From Balamuthia mandrillaris (Eukaryota > Discosea > Longamoebia > Balamuthiidae), in assembly GCA_031835245.1 (NCBI GenBank), contig JAVKOQ010000060.1, positions 1 to 64,000 on the forward strand: a DNA stretch of 64,000 nucleotides. The letters are read 5' to 3'. A program made the translations under genes and the position numbers. Every line of letters starts with the position of its first letter. The first letter of the stretch is position 1. The notes beneath the pieces are model-generated. The model did not search any database. It was not told where the DNA came from and saw only the letters and a program-made list of their open reading frames with translations. Below are positions 1-11,500 of this stretch, one piece after another.

Positions 1-519
1 TGCACTTATCCTTCTCTCACCTCTCTTTGCCCCTCTCTCCACTCGGTCTCTCTACGTGAAATTGAAAAAAGAACACACACAAAAAAGGGTGTGTTAGAAC
101 AAGAACCAGAGCCAGCTTACCTTGGGATTAAGCGTCTTGGAGGTTAAAAACAAAAATAAAAAAGGCTTTGTCGCGCATGCACAGCAGCCTCTTCTTTCAT
201 CCTTTCCTGCTACGTTTTCTCTTCTTAATTTTTAATTTTAATTTTTTTTTGGCTTGTGATTTTACAAAGTCGAGGGTTGCGGAGTTTGACGTCGGACATA
301 TTAAACTACAGTACCCCTCATGTGTTCTCTCTGACTTACCAACGCGCAATGGTTTGGTTTGGCGGTGGTCCTTGTCGACACTAAATTTTCCCGCTAGAAG
401 TAGCAGGGAAGCTCAGGGACTTGTTTTGCTGCCCTTTTCTCCCTTGCCATTTCTCTTCAGCCAAATGAAAAATACAAAAAAAAAAACGTGAATGTCGACA
501 AAAACACGTGCGCCATTCG
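1..519. other. Left-edge non-coding region with possible 5' exon of a minus-strand gene
   Basis: No convincing coding sequence is seen. On the minus strand there is a good 5' splice donor, CCCAAG followed by GTAAGC, with the exon end at about 121, so a 5' untranslated exon of a gene extending beyond the left edge is possible; this is inference. TGTCGACA palindromes lie at 373-380 and 493-500. The right part also holds the 3' flank of the Ras-family gene. Confidence 0.35.
373..500. promoter_or_regulatory. Two TGTCGACA palindromes
   Basis: Perfect 8-bp palindromes TGTCGACA occur at 373-380 and 493-500, 120 bp apart, upstream of a possible minus-strand gene at the left edge. The same motif recurs in most long intergenic regions of the window. 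A transcription-factor site is inferred from recurrence alone. Confidence 0.45.
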
Positions 520-1835
520 CTAGATAAGAATACATCGAAAGCCGCCCACCTTGCTTCTTCCTCGTTTGCTGCCGCTCTGCTCTTGCTCGGCGTCGCCCTC
601 CCCGCGGGCCGCTCTCCTCCGTTCGGCATCGATGGCCCTGGCGACGGCGTGAAAGACCTCCTGCACGTTGACGTTGTTCTTGGCGCTGGTCTCGAAGAAG
701 CCGACCTGCCACCGAGCGGCTTCGGCCTCTCCTTGCTCACGAGTGATCGCTCGTTGCTCTTCTGGAAGGTCACATTTGTTGCCAACTTGTTTGTTTAAAG
801 TGTTAAAGTTGCAGCAAAGCAGATGAGAATACAAGAAAACAAGTAACAGAGAAAGGATAGCAAAAGAAGCAAAAAAAAGTAAAGAAAACATACCAAGAAT
901 CATCGGTATGTTGTCTTTGTCCTGAACCCGTTGGATTTGACGGCGAAAGCTCTGCGCTTCCTCAAAAGTAGCTTCAATGTTGACGGCGTAAACGATCACG
1001 AAACCTTCTCCAGATTGCATGTACTGGAAAAAAAGAAAGAAAGAGAAGAGGGAAGGAAAGGAAGGAAAAATACGACAGGAAGAAGAACAACGTGAGGGAC
1101 ATAGCCAAGAAGAAGAGGAAGAAGAAGAACAATAGCAAGGACAAGGACAAGAGCAAGAAGAGGAAGGACAAGAAAGGAGAGGAAAGAAAAAGAAAAAGGA
1201 AGGACAGAGGAAAAATAAAACGAAAGCAACATAAGAAAGAAGTAACACAAAGAACTTAGTGCCTTGAAATACAATGACGAGAGAAGAGAAAGAGAACAAG
1301 AAGAAGAACAGAAAAAAGACAGGAGAGAACGAACCTCGTCTCTCATAGCACTAAACTGCATTTTTTGCACGTCGTGGCCGTCATTGTAGCTCCATATGTT
1401 AAACACTCAAAAAATAAAAACACAGAAGAGAAGGAAAGAACGAAACGAAAAGAAAAAAATAAAGAAAGAAAGAAACGGCAAGAAAGAAACGACGAACCCC
1501 TTCTTGCCCTGCCGTGTCAAGAATGTCCTATAGGAACAGAACGTTACGAAGACGAAATCGAAAGAGAGAAAAAAAATCGAAACGAACCAAAATGATGCTC
1601 TTTCCGTCCAAATCGATTTGTTTTCTGTACGAGTCCTCTATTGTTGGATCATATTCCTGCAAAAAACAAAAAAAAAAATCAGACGAAAAAAAAAATAAAT
1701 ATAAATAAACAGAAAAATACATACGTCGCTAAAACTTTGGTTGAAGAAACGGAGGGTAAGACAGGACTTTCCTACACCTCCGCTGCCCACTACACATACT
1801 TTGTACATCAACCCGCCGTCGGTAGCTTCCCGCAT
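520..1835 (-). CDS. Ras-family small GTPase
   Basis: A membrane-anchored GTP/GDP switch. Six exons are visible: 1725-1835, 1588-1656, 1498-1527, 1335-1355, 894-1023 and 520-785, giving 208 residues with all phases fitting. The P-loop GSGGVGKS is at residues 17-24, followed by the Ras-type effector loop YDPTIEDSYR, switch II DTAGQEG with the catalytic Gln, NKCD for guanine recognition, ETSAK, and a C-terminal CAAX box CILI, which suggests prenylation, probably geranylgeranyl. The effector loop matches Ras/Rap rather than Rho or Rab. I chose the upstream ATG at 1835; an internal ATG at 1808 would start the protein at MYKVCVVG, the usual Ras length. Exons 3 and 4 are microexons of 30 and 21 nt. 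Which Ras subfamily it belongs to (Ras or Rap) is not settled. Confidence 0.93.
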
Positions 1836-2796
1836 TTTTTTTGGTTCTTTTGGTGTTCTTCTTTCTTCCTTTCCGGTTGCAGGTTTTATTTTTTGATTTT
1901 TCAAATTTTTTGAATAATAATTGAGTGTATCGATATTTGCAAAACACGATCGAGATTATTCGTCGACAAAACAGTAACCAAATTTATTCATGTCGACGTG
2001 AGTGTGAAATTAAGTTTACGTTGTTGACGTCGTCGTACCAGTGTTTCATGTCGACATCTTACGTTCGCCCTCTCCAGCGGGATCCCTCCTCTCGTTATGC
2101 TACCCTGCTCTTTCTTCCGCTGGTGTTAGGCTCTTCCAAGTCTTCCGCCTTTTCTTCCCAACAACCTGCTCGTCTTTAATTTAATTTTATTGCCACTCCA
2201 GCGACGGCTTTCCCCGATGACCTTCTGCGAACAAAAACCGATTCCAGTACTTTTCCAGTCCCACAAACCAAACCCGCCCGACCCCTCCCGATAAGTCGCC
2301 CGTATGCCCCCAGTCCAAAAACTCATTCTTACCTGTCTCCTTTCCACTCGCTCATTCCTTGCTTTACTCCTGGCGCCAAGTTTCTTCTTCTCTGTGCTTT
2401 CGCGAGAACGCAAAAGAAAAAAGGAACAAAGCCTTGGAGAAGGAGGAGTGGGGATTGTTGTTCTTGGCCTCTGCCTTGGCAAACGTTTATTGCTCACGAA
2501 GAAACGTTTTGTTGGTGAGGGTCGAGAATCGTCCCAACTTTGCGAAAAAGTTTGGCAGTGGACGCCCGCGAACTACTGGTTTGCGGGAGAACACTTTTTG
2601 ATAGCTGGGGTGTGTTCGCTCACCCCTCTCTTTTTACAAACCAAAGACAAACACCTCCTTTTTTTTGGTAAGAGAACACAGATAAAAGGAGCTTATATTC
2701 ACATGTGTATGCATAGAAAGCAAGGAAGAGAAAATGGTCGTATATTGTAGGAGGGAGCTTGTTTGAGCTGTGGGGGGTTCATGATTGCTCCCTGGC
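1836..2796. other. Intergenic region, promoter of the Ras gene
   Basis: About 960 bp with no supportable gene. The Ras-proximal part is AT-rich and has three GTCGAC sites at 1962-1967, 1993-1998 and 2049-2056. The distal part (2100-2790) is more mixed and forms the 3' flank of the secreted acidic protein gene. I found no tRNA-like fold or conserved reading frame in it. Confidence 0.5.
1962..2056. promoter_or_regulatory. Cluster of three GTCGAC motifs
   Basis: GTCGAC cores at 1962-1967, 1993-1998 and 2049-2056 (the last a full TGTCGACA) lie 127-220 bp upstream of the Ras-family start codon, a position consistent with a promoter element. Confidence 0.5.
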
Positions 2797-3627
2797 TCAC
2801 ATTTCTTCTTCATCCGGTCCGTTGTCTCCTCTGTACAAGTATTCGTTTCCCTCCTTTTCATCCTCCTCCTCTTGATCCTCATCAGCGATCAATTCTGCAT
2901 CATCCCACAACTCGTCCGCTTCTTCGTCTTCTTCGAACACAGCCTCTTCGCCTTGTTCGTCACCTTCGTTTTCAGCTTCCCCCTTTTGAACTTCTTCTAA
3001 CTTTACCTCCAACTCCTCTTCCAGCTCTTCCAACTCCTTCAACTCTTCCTCCAACGTTTCATAGTTTTGCTCCGCTGATAGTTTCTGGTCGAACTCCTCT
3101 TCCGTGTCCTTTATCTTCTCCAACACTTGGTTCAACTTCTCTTCCACCTCTACCATTTGGGCGTCCAAGATGTCGTTCATCTCCTTTTCCGCTGGCTCGT
3201 ATTCTTCCAGCTCCAACAGAATCTTTTCTAGCTTCTCTTTCATCTCTTCATATTCTTCTTCCTTTTCTACCAGCTCGGCGAGCTCCTTTTCTAAAGCTTG
3301 TCGGCTTCTCTCGGCTTCCATCCAGGCCAATCGATGCATGCTTACACTCTCTGCCTTGGCGTTGTCAGGCTTGTCTGCATCTTCCGCTTCCTGAAGTTTG
3401 GCGGCGGAGGCCTGGGCCATCCGCTGCTTGAGCAGAAGGTGCCCACGAACGACCTTCATCTTCTCCGCAATGGTCAGATCCACGGGGGAAGGCACTTTGG
3501 CATGCTCCCCGCCGTATCCCTCCGGGAAATCGGGCTTTTTCTTTCGAAACGCCTGTCCAGAGGGAACCAGCACAAGTACAACGCACACCAGGCCAAGAAA
3601 CACCCGCAGTTGCCACAAGCTCGCCAT
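2797..3627 (-). CDS. Secreted acidic coiled-coil protein
   Basis: A single exon of 276 residues. Residues 1-26 form a clear signal peptide: a short polar start, a hydrophobic stretch of Leu and Val, then cleavage after SGQA. A short basic segment follows (FRKKK). Residues 95-230 are almost entirely Glu, Lys and Leu in heptad-like spacing, predicting a long coiled coil, and the C-terminal 60 residues are a Glu/Asp tail. There is no transmembrane segment and no KDEL-type retention signal, so secretion or a lumenal location is likely. I recognise no family. Highly acidic lumenal proteins often bind calcium or act as scaffolds, but nothing in the sequence proves that here. Confidence 0.8.
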   Translation of the reverse strand: MASLWQLRVFLGLVCVVLVLVPSGQAFRKKKPDFPEGYGGEHAKVPSPVDLTIAEKMKVVRGHLLLKQRMAQASAAKLQEAEDADKPDNAKAESVSMHRLAWMEAERSRQALEKELAELVEKEEEYEEMKEKLEKILLELEEYEPAEKEMNDILDAQMVEVEEKLNQVLEKIKDTEEEFDQKLSAEQNYETLEEELKELEELEEELEVKLEEVQKGEAENEGDEQGEEAVFEEDEEADELWDDAELIADEDQEEEDEKEGNEYLYRGDNGPDEEEM

Positions 3628-3793
3628 AACGATGCAACGCTTTGCTCTTTTCTTCTGTTTAAACAGAAAATAAAAATTTGTTGTTCGAAGCGGCGCCTCT
3701 GCCTTTTCCCGTGGTGACGTGGATTGTTTTTCGTGTCGTCATGATAATATGTTATTTTCGTACCCGTCGTGTCGTCCTTGGAAATTTGATATC

Positions 3794-3801
3794 TGTCGAC
3801 A
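3794..3801. promoter_or_regulatory. TGTCGACA palindrome in divergent promoter
   Basis: A perfect TGTCGACA lies in the 278-bp gap between the start codons of the secreted acidic protein (-) and the F-box/ankyrin gene (+), about 105 bp from the latter. Confidence 0.5.
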
Positions 3802-3905
3802 AACACACGTCATCCCTTTCTTTATCAGAATATTCGTCGAAAGTATTATCCCGAAGTTCAACCTATTAGGTAACAAACACACACCAAGAGAAGATCGAAA
3901 ATAAA

Positions 3906-4841
3906 ATGGAGTTGTTGGACTTACCAGTGGAGCTGTTGATGGCCATCCTGCAGCATGCCCTCCCCACAGACCTGGTCACCGCCTCTCTCGTTTGCAAGGC
4001 ATTGAAAGACTGTAACTTTCTTTCTTTCTATTTTCTTAGAAAAAAAAATCCTTCCGAAAAAAAACAAATCACATTTACAAAAAAAAAATTCAGGTGCTGA
4101 AGATGAGGTTCTGTGGAAGACGCTGTACGTGGAGCGAGTGGCCTCCACGCCGTCTCCGACGAGGGCCTCTCGTGCGGCCCTTCAACCCATCCCTCCTGCC
4201 TCCCAACTGCCGAAAAGAACGACCACCACCTCCAGCCCGAAGGAGGCGGAGGAGGAAGAAGCGGAGGGAAGCCTCCTCCAAGCATTGGGATGGAAGGAAA
4301 AGGAGGAGGAGGAGGAGCAAAGAATCCATTGGAAGAAAGAGGTGCTGCAAGCGTACCTCAAGGAGAGGCGATATTTTGAGCCTATGCCCGTTCCGCCTAT
4401 TCATGAGATTTCTGGTTTTCTTTTCTTTTCTTTTCTTTTCTTTTAAATTTTTTGTTTCTTTCTTTCTTCTCTGCTTCTCTGCTTCTCTGCTTCTCTTCTT
4501 CTCTGCTTCTCTGCTTCTCTTCTTCTCTTCTTTCTTCAGCACCGCTTTCTTTCTGTTCTTTCTTGTCCTTCCTTGTCGTTTCTTTCTTTCTTTTCGTTTT
4601 TCTCTAAATGGTAGAAAAAAAAAATGAACAGAGATAGATTCAGAGGCGACAAAAGCAGCGAAGCTGGACCAGATCTACTTTCCTAAACTCCTGTGGTATT
4701 GTTTTACTGCTCTTTCTTTCTTGTCGTGTCTTCTTGTTCTTGTTCTTGTTCTTGTTCTTGTTCTTCTTCTTCTTCTTCTTCTTGTTCTTGTTCTTGTTCT
4801 TGTTCTTGTTCTTGTTCTTCTTCTTGTTCTTCTTGTTCTTC

Positions 4842-4875
<34 letters not shown>

Positions 4876-5981
4876 GCTCTCTCACACACACACACACACA
4901 CTCTCTCTCTCTCTCTCCTCTTCGCTTTCTCTTTTCTTATATTCGGTTGAACGCAACACCAAAAAGGGCGACAAGAGAGGGGTATGACAAGATAGCAGAG
5001 AAGATCATCGCCGAGCGAGGCAGCCAAATCGTCAACCTCCACTGGCAAATCATGGACCTGGGCGACCCTGACCAGCGCTATCCGTGGTTCGACCGGACTC
5101 TGTATAGCTCCATTATAGCCTATCAGGACACGTTGCTGCATGTGGCAGCGGCGAGGGGACATGTCGACATGGTTAGGCTGCTGTTGAACCACAAAGCGGT
5201 CGTCGATGCTCTTCCCTCCGATAGGGAAACGCCTCTTTATTGGGCGGCTCGTTATGGCCATGTTGAGGTTTGTAGTTATTATTCTGTTTTCTCTCTCTTT
5301 TGTTAAGTTGTTTCTCTCTTTATCTGTTCTTATCTCTTTCTTTGCTACTTCCCTCCTTGCTCCTCACTTTTCTTCCTTCTCTCAAAACATAACAAAACTA
5401 ACACAAAACAGGTACTCTCTCTCCTTTTGGACAAAGGCGCCTTCATCGACGCTCCCAACACATCCGGCGGCACTCCCTTCCAACGCGCCGTGCGCGAAGG
5501 TCGCGTGCAGGCCGCCTCCTTCCTCATGTCACGCGGCGCCGACACTGCGCGTCTCTCCGGCTTTGTCCCCGTTCTCATCTACGCCCTCCAATGCATGACC
5601 GCAGGGAAGAATTCGGACGGGATGGAGCTCACGCCGCGTGTCTGCCTGGAGATGGTGCGCGTGTTGCTCCAAGGAAGCGAGGAGGTTCGTTTGCGCATCG
5701 ACAGCTTGGCGCAGTATTTCGATGGGCGAGAGCGATGGTCGGACACGGCGCTAAGCCTTGCCGCGAGGGAGCATTGGGAGGAGGTTTGCAAGGAACTCGT
5801 GGAGACGGGAGGTGCGAGCGTGGAGAAGGCGGTGGCTTGCTTGGAGGAGGAGAGGGAGAGGAATAGAAACACAGGGCCTGCCGTCCAGATGCTGAAGAGG
5901 CTGTTGAACGCGGAGAGCGCTTCCTCCGGTTCTCCCTCCTCTTCCTCCTCTGCTTCTGCGAGTGCTTCTATGTCGACATAA
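3906..5981 (+). CDS. F-box protein with ankyrin repeats
   Basis: Probably the substrate-recognition part of an SCF ubiquitin ligase. Exon 1 (3906-4011) encodes the F-box core LPVELLMAILQHALPTDLV; splicing to 4093 completes KDCAEDEVLWKTLYVERV, where LWK is typical of F-box ends. A Glu-rich linker follows, then short exons near 4653-4692 and 5000-5268, and a last exon from about 5412. Ankyrin repeats include DTLLHVAAARGHVDMVRLLL, ETPLYWAARYGHVEVLSLLL and TPFQRAVREGRVQAASFLM. The tail is Ser-rich. Introns 2 and 3 are packed with pyrimidine microsatellites. The intron 2 and 3 borders are less certain than the rest. It is unrelated in repeat type to the WARENGCPW proteins elsewhere in the window. 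The stop codon lies within a TGTCGACA palindrome at 5971-5978. Confidence 0.85.
4737..4920 (+). repeat. Compound microsatellite in intron
   Basis: Runs of TTCTTG, TTC, CT and CA units follow one another inside intron 3 of the F-box/ankyrin gene. All parts except the CA run are pure pyrimidine on the sense strand. Confidence 0.9.
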
Positions 5982-6147
5982 ATATAAAGTTTTCAATATT
6001 TTTGTAATTTTTTAAATCTCTATTACATTTATTGATTGTTATCGATACTTTTAAACCACAACGATAATTGTAATAAACTGCATAATTATTCAAGATTCCA
6101 GATAAATTATTCCAGATCTTGTAAAACAGAACTACCAATTGCAAAAC

Positions 6148-6982
6148 ATGGATGGGCTGTGGACCTTGCTGAAGGTGGCCGTTGCTGTGGGCACCATAGG
6201 GGTTCTCTACTCGTGGTCCCAAAAAAATGACAGCGAACAACAAGGCCAACGAAGACAATCACAACAACCACCCCAACAGCAACAAAAACCACCACCACCA
6301 CAGCCACAACAACTCCAACCAAACCAACGAGCACCACCCCCAGCACCCCAAAAGCCACCACCACAACAAGTTCTGCAATTACAACAACAACCAAAGTCAT
6401 GGGCTCAGGTGGCGGCCACGGGCAATCAAAACCATCAACACCAGCAGCAGCCAAAGCCATATAGCTATAACCCGGCAACAATCCATGAAGAGGATGAAAG
6501 CTACCATGAGGGCGAATACTCTAGCGAAAGTGAATATAGCGAGTATGATGAGTCAAATGAAGGCGAGTACACCGACGACCAGCAAGAAGAAGAGGACGAA
6601 GAAGATGAAGAGGATGACAGCTGTGACTGCGGTCGCCCATATCTGCTTATTCGTGGTGTGCATATTTGTAGATACTATGGCCGGTTCCAAGTTTGTGTTC
6701 TCTTCCTCTTTTCTCCTTTCATTCTCTCGCCCTGCTACTTCTAACAACTGTTCGTTCTTCTGCAAGTGTCAATGTGGCAATCGATGGACCAGTGCATACA
6801 CGTGGAGGGGGGAAACGCAGGGGTGTAGAAGTTGTGGCAGGGCATCACACCCTTGGAAAACGGAGCCTCTCGTTGGTGGCCGTGGTAACAACATTCAAGG
6901 TGCTCATGACAGATCAAGATGCAGCATGTGCCGCCGTTTGGGGATCGACTGCTCTCTTAAGTTTAATGACATTCGGCGCTGA
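6148..6982 (+). CDS. Membrane-anchored 3CxxC zinc-finger protein
   Basis: Two exons, 6148-6690 and 6767-6982, give 252 residues. Residues 4-22 are a hydrophobic helix, likely a membrane anchor or uncleaved signal. A Gln/Pro-rich low-complexity segment (30-110) and an acidic Glu/Ser/Tyr segment (110-155) come next. The C-terminal part is a 3CxxC-type zinc finger: CDCGRPY, then YGRFQCQCGNRWTSAYTW, GCRSCG and CSMCRR supply the paired cysteines. This fold is known from the animal RTP receptor-trafficking proteins and from ZAR1-type RNA-binding proteins. RTP proteins carry the membrane helix at the C terminus, so the order here is reversed. The role is unknown; receptor trafficking or RNA binding at a membrane are both possible. 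Confidence 0.8.
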
Positions 6983-7160
6983 TGAAATTGGGTATCGGCA
7001 GTAATGCAACCAACCTAGCAATATGCTTCAAAGTTGTGGGACAAAGGAAGTACAATACTGGCACCAGAATCTCTCTCATTCTCTCTCTCCGACCACCATG
7101 GTTATCGTTGCTACGTGAAAGAATGGGTTTTCTCTCCCTTCTCGATCTTTCTAATAGTGT

Positions 7161-8163
7161 TTATAACATCCAAAAAACTTGCGAGGTGGAAGCAGAACTC
7201 TCTTGACTTGAAGTACTCCCAGAGCCATCCGAGGAGGAACTGCTGTCCTCCAAGCTTGACGTTGAAGAAGAAGCACTTTCTTGTGGTGTACATTCTCCCT
7301 CCGCCACGAAACGAATGGCATTCTCCAGCACTATCCTTTGGAGATCATTAAGCTCTCCTCCTGAGTTTTGGTACAAGAAGTCGTGGTTGATGTGAACCCA
7401 GATGGAGTCGCTCTGGTTGTTGGGACGACAGGAAAGGATGGGGACCTCCGTGGCGGAGGAGTTCTTACTCCACTCGACGTAGGCGATCACCACGGCATCT
7501 TCCTGAGCGATGACTTTGCTGGTACCTCCTTCCAATACCCCTTTGCATTTGTATCGTTAGAGAATAAGAAGTCGAAGGAAAAACGAAGAAGAAAGAGAAC
7601 GCGAAGCAAGAACATGCAAGAAAGAAACGACAAGAAGGAGGAAAGAAAGAATACTTACAGCCATCAGGAAGGCCGTCCAACAAGGGGTGTCCCTCGTAAC
7701 TGATGAAGGTTTGGTTGAAGGGCTTGTAGTCGTAGTCGGAGTCGAAGACTACGGGGCTCATTCCCTCCAGCTCGTTCGTATGACGGTAGATCAACCACTC
7801 GGTGAACACCACGTGCACGCCTCTCAAGCTCAACTCCGTCAACGCCTCAAAGGCTGTTGGGCAGGAGTCTGTTTCACGAAGAAGAAGAAGGTAAGAATGG
7901 ACTTTTTTTCATGTTTTGTTGAGCTGGAGGGAATGCTTACTGTAGTACTCTTCGCCTGGGTACAGCACCACGTCGGCGGTTACGTTCGGCAGTTGAGCGC
8001 AGTCCTCCTTGGCGATGAAGCCTTGGTATTCCAAGCCGGCGGTGCCGTTGAGAAAGGTTTCGTAGGCGTCCCGGTACTGCGCCGCATAGAGGACCACTCG
8101 GATGGACAAGGAGGGCGCCACCAACGCCGCCACCAGCCACAAGTACACAATGTAACGGCTCAT
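7161..8163 (-). CDS. Secreted protein with glutamine-amidotransferase-like fold
   Basis: Three exons. The protein starts with a signal peptide (MSRYIVYLWLVAALVAP, cleaved near SLS). An alternating strand/helix body follows: RVVLYAAQYRDAY, DVVLYPGEEYY, GVHVVFTEWLIYRH, and then the segment EGHPLLDGLPDG, which resembles the conserved His-Pro-Leu/Ile-x-x-Gly-Leu stretch of ThuA-like and other class I GATase-fold proteins. The C-terminal region ends in a helix LQRIVLENAIRFVAEGE and a Ser-rich tail. Several NxT/NxS glycosylation sites fit secretion. No catalytic Cys-His-Glu triad is obvious. The fold assignment is tentative. It converges on the 3CxxC gene with a 178-bp gap. Confidence 0.65.
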
Positions 8164-8553
8164 TTTTATTATTATTTTATTATTTTTTTTTAAAGTGATA
8201 AAAGAAAGAAAAGAGAAGAAAATACAGGAACGAAACGTGGTTTATCTATTTGCCTCATTGTTCATTTGGTGGCCATTAAGCGCTTATTAAAAACAACGAT
8301 AACCATTCCTGTCGACGTTGGGGATGGATGAACGAGCGGAACAGCTGCTGCCTGGCCTGGCTTGCTGTGACTTTCATTTGCGGTGCAGAGAACAAGCAGA
8401 AGAACAAGAACATCAAGTATTTGAATACAGTTGCAAAGGCAGACGGTTCGCTTCTGATTTAATTCCAACCAATCCGGAACGCGTTTTCGGTTGATTTTTC
8501 ACCAATCGGCATCGTGCATCACTATAGAGCATTTTTCTTTTTTTTTTATTGAT
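8164..8553. other. Intergenic region between two minus-strand genes
   Basis: About 390 bp. It contains a GTCGAC at 8311-8316 and two CCAAT boxes, near 8468 and 8500, in the sense CACCAATC or AACCAATC. It serves as the promoter of the GATase-like gene and the 3' flank of importin-11. No gene was seen. Confidence 0.45.
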
Positions 8554-11500
8554 TTATTTAGCGATGCGAGTGTTCAACAACATCAACAGCTGTTGCAAAA
8601 CGGAGCTCTCCACCAACTGATCCAAGGTCAAAGCGCCGTTGCTCGCCGCCACGATCTCCCGCAGCTTTCCAACAAAGAACTGAATGATGTTCACCGAGTG
8701 GATGGAGCTGTTCTTCTCCCCCTCCAACAGCGCGTTCCGTTTGCTCTCCACAAAGTTTCGCTGATCGCTCACCGTCCTCTTGAGGAACGTTTTGTTCTTG
8801 CTCAGATCCTCCACAAACTGAATCAAGCCCAAGCAAACGTGAATCGTCTGCTTCAACTCTTGTACGGAAGAGGAGGGAAAAGTGGAAGAAGAGGAGGTGA
8901 GCAGTATGCAGAGCGCTATAACGGCCTCTTTGCGAGCGTGAATCGATTTCAAACGCTCCCTGCGAACGACCCTCAGCGGCGGTTGCTTTGGCAGGGCGTT
9001 TAACTTGATCAGCCATCGCTCCAGAAATCGTGTTATAATAGAAGAAGAAGAAGAGGCAGAGGAAGAAGATTGTTGTTCCATTTCGGCAAAGAAGCGATGA
9101 AAGAAACTGGCGTTGCGGAGGAGGAGCTGAGCAAAGAGAGAGCAGAACTGGAGGAGGAGATCGGAGTGGAAGTGGTGGCCCTCTCCTGCTTTGCTTTCTT
9201 GTTCGCTGATTGGCGTTTGTAACTTTTTGTTTTTCGTTTTGTGAGAAGAGAGAAGAGCGAAGAGCGAAGAAGAGAGAGAAGCGAGAAGCGAGAAGCGAAA
9301 GGCGAGAAGAGAGAGAGGAGAGAGAAGAGAGAGAAGAGGAACGACAGAGGGGGGAGAGAGAGAGAGAGAGCGAAGAACAGACATAGAGAAAAACAAAACG
9401 TACAATTAAACCAAGAACCAACTCAAAGATCTGATGGTCGTGCAACAGCTGCGGCATTCTCTCAGGATGAAGCAGCATCAACAGTTCCACCACTCTCACA
9501 GCCACCATCACGTTCTCCTCCATTTGCTTCTTCTTCTTCTCGTTCATCATTATCAATGGTTGCTGACTTTGTTGTTGCAGTTGTTCGTTCTTCCTCTGAA
9601 CATATTCCAAGTGTATCTGCAAAACTGCTTTCAACAAACGAACGATCGAAGTGAAATACTGCGAAAGAAAAGAGGCTGGAGATGAAGAAGATGAAGAAGA
9701 AGAGAGAATGAGATAGCATTCCATTATCTTCAAGCAAAGCCCTGTGACGGAGGTCTCCTCCTCCGACAAACTTCTCTCCGCGATAACAAGAACTCGTGGT
9801 AGCTTCATCTCTTGCAATATGTTATCATCCGTCGGCACATAACGCAATATAGTCAACCAGAGACTTAAGCCATCCTCCAAGAAATGAAGTTCAGCAGAAT
9901 CTGCCGAGCTTTCTTCTTGTTGGGAAGAGGAAGAAGCACAGCTGTGATGAAGAACAGGAAGTAGGAAGCGATAGAAATCGGTGCCTTGCGCGTTGAGGCA
10001 CTTGGTGAGGGTGCAGAGAGTACGAACGATGGCGCTGCGTTGAATGTTGTTGTTCTTGGAGCGTTCCCAGAGGACTGAGAGACAATCTAATACTCGTTCT
10101 GTGTATGGACGAATCTGATGACACAAAGTTAAACAAAAGGTTTAAATGAAAGTAAGAACAATAACACGACATTTTAAAAAAAGAAAGCAGAGAGAGAGAG
10201 AGAGAGAGGTACTTTGATGCCCATGTTTTGAATGAGTATGGAGATGATGTCCATGACTTGCAGGTTGGTGTCGCCATCACTGATGTCGGCCACTATACCG
10301 CAAATGCTTGCCACAGAGTCCTCCAAAAACGGTTGAAAGAGTTTCGCGTCAAAGTGTGTATCATCAATCACTATTAGTTTGTACATAATTAACAAATAAA
10401 TGATAATACATTTAAAGCGTTGAGAGAGAGAGAGAGAGAGAGAGAGAGGAATGGAAAGGAGAGAAATAGAGAATACATACAATTCTTCCAAGCAATGGCA
10501 GCATAAAGTCTAACCACGATGCAGGGGTCCCTCATCAACATAATGACCACACGAAAGACATCCGGCATCAACTCCTTCTCTTTGCTAAGATAACGTCCAA
10601 AGCTCTCTATGAAGTGCGCTAGTCTTCTTCTCACAAGTTTGCTCAGCGAAGGGGATGAAGCGTCATCCAAAGAAAACTCTCCTCTCGCTTTCATATTGTT
10701 CAAGTCGTTGAGAATGATGTTGTGGAACAAGTCAGAGGCTTTAAGATAGCCACCGTCTATGAGACGGTCACTTCCGGTAGCTAACGCCAAGTAGATGGCG
10801 TCTTTCTTGAGGTAAAAGCGGTTTCGCTCTTCCAGAGAGAATGTATCAAGTTTTTGTTCGGTTTCCATCACCTGTTTTTCATTTGGTTGGTGAGAAATAG
10901 CGAATTGAGCAGAAAGAGAGAACGAAACCGAAAAGTACACAAAAAAAAAGAAAAAAAAAGAAAAAGAAGAAAAGAAAAGAATAAACGAAAGCAAGAAAAC
11001 AAAAGAAAAAAAGGAAGCAAACGAGAAAAAAAAGACCTCCTGAAGGTGACTCATAAGAATAGGGCAGACAGTAGATTCAAAGGCAGAAACAACAGCAAAG
11101 AAAACTAGCTCAGCGCAGTTCTTCAAGCGTTGCGTCCACTCGCCGTGAATTTCTTCGTTGACGAGAGCCTCTCCCTCTTCCTCCCATTGAACGAGCTCTT
11201 CTTGAGAGGCTACGAAGAAACGAGTGAGGATGGCGGAGAGCAATGCTGTTCGTGCTTCCGTCGTCCAAAACGAACGTACATTTGTAAACGTTCGTTCACT
11301 GTTTTCAAAAAACGGTTTGACGAGATCAGAAAAAGAGACAATAACAAAGAAAGGAACTCACCTGTTTGCTTGCAAAACATAACGAATAAATATAAGGCAA
11401 GGAATGAGATAGTCATCAGGCAAGCCGCTAAGCTGCGTCACGTTATACACGCAAGTCGAAAGGTAAGGAGCCACGAATGGAGAAAACCCGTCCGACACAT

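Noticed and set aside
2304-2750. 148-codon plus-strand frame upstream of the secreted protein gene
   Set aside because: No domain, biased composition or splice support, and it overlaps the 3' flank of the minus-strand gene.
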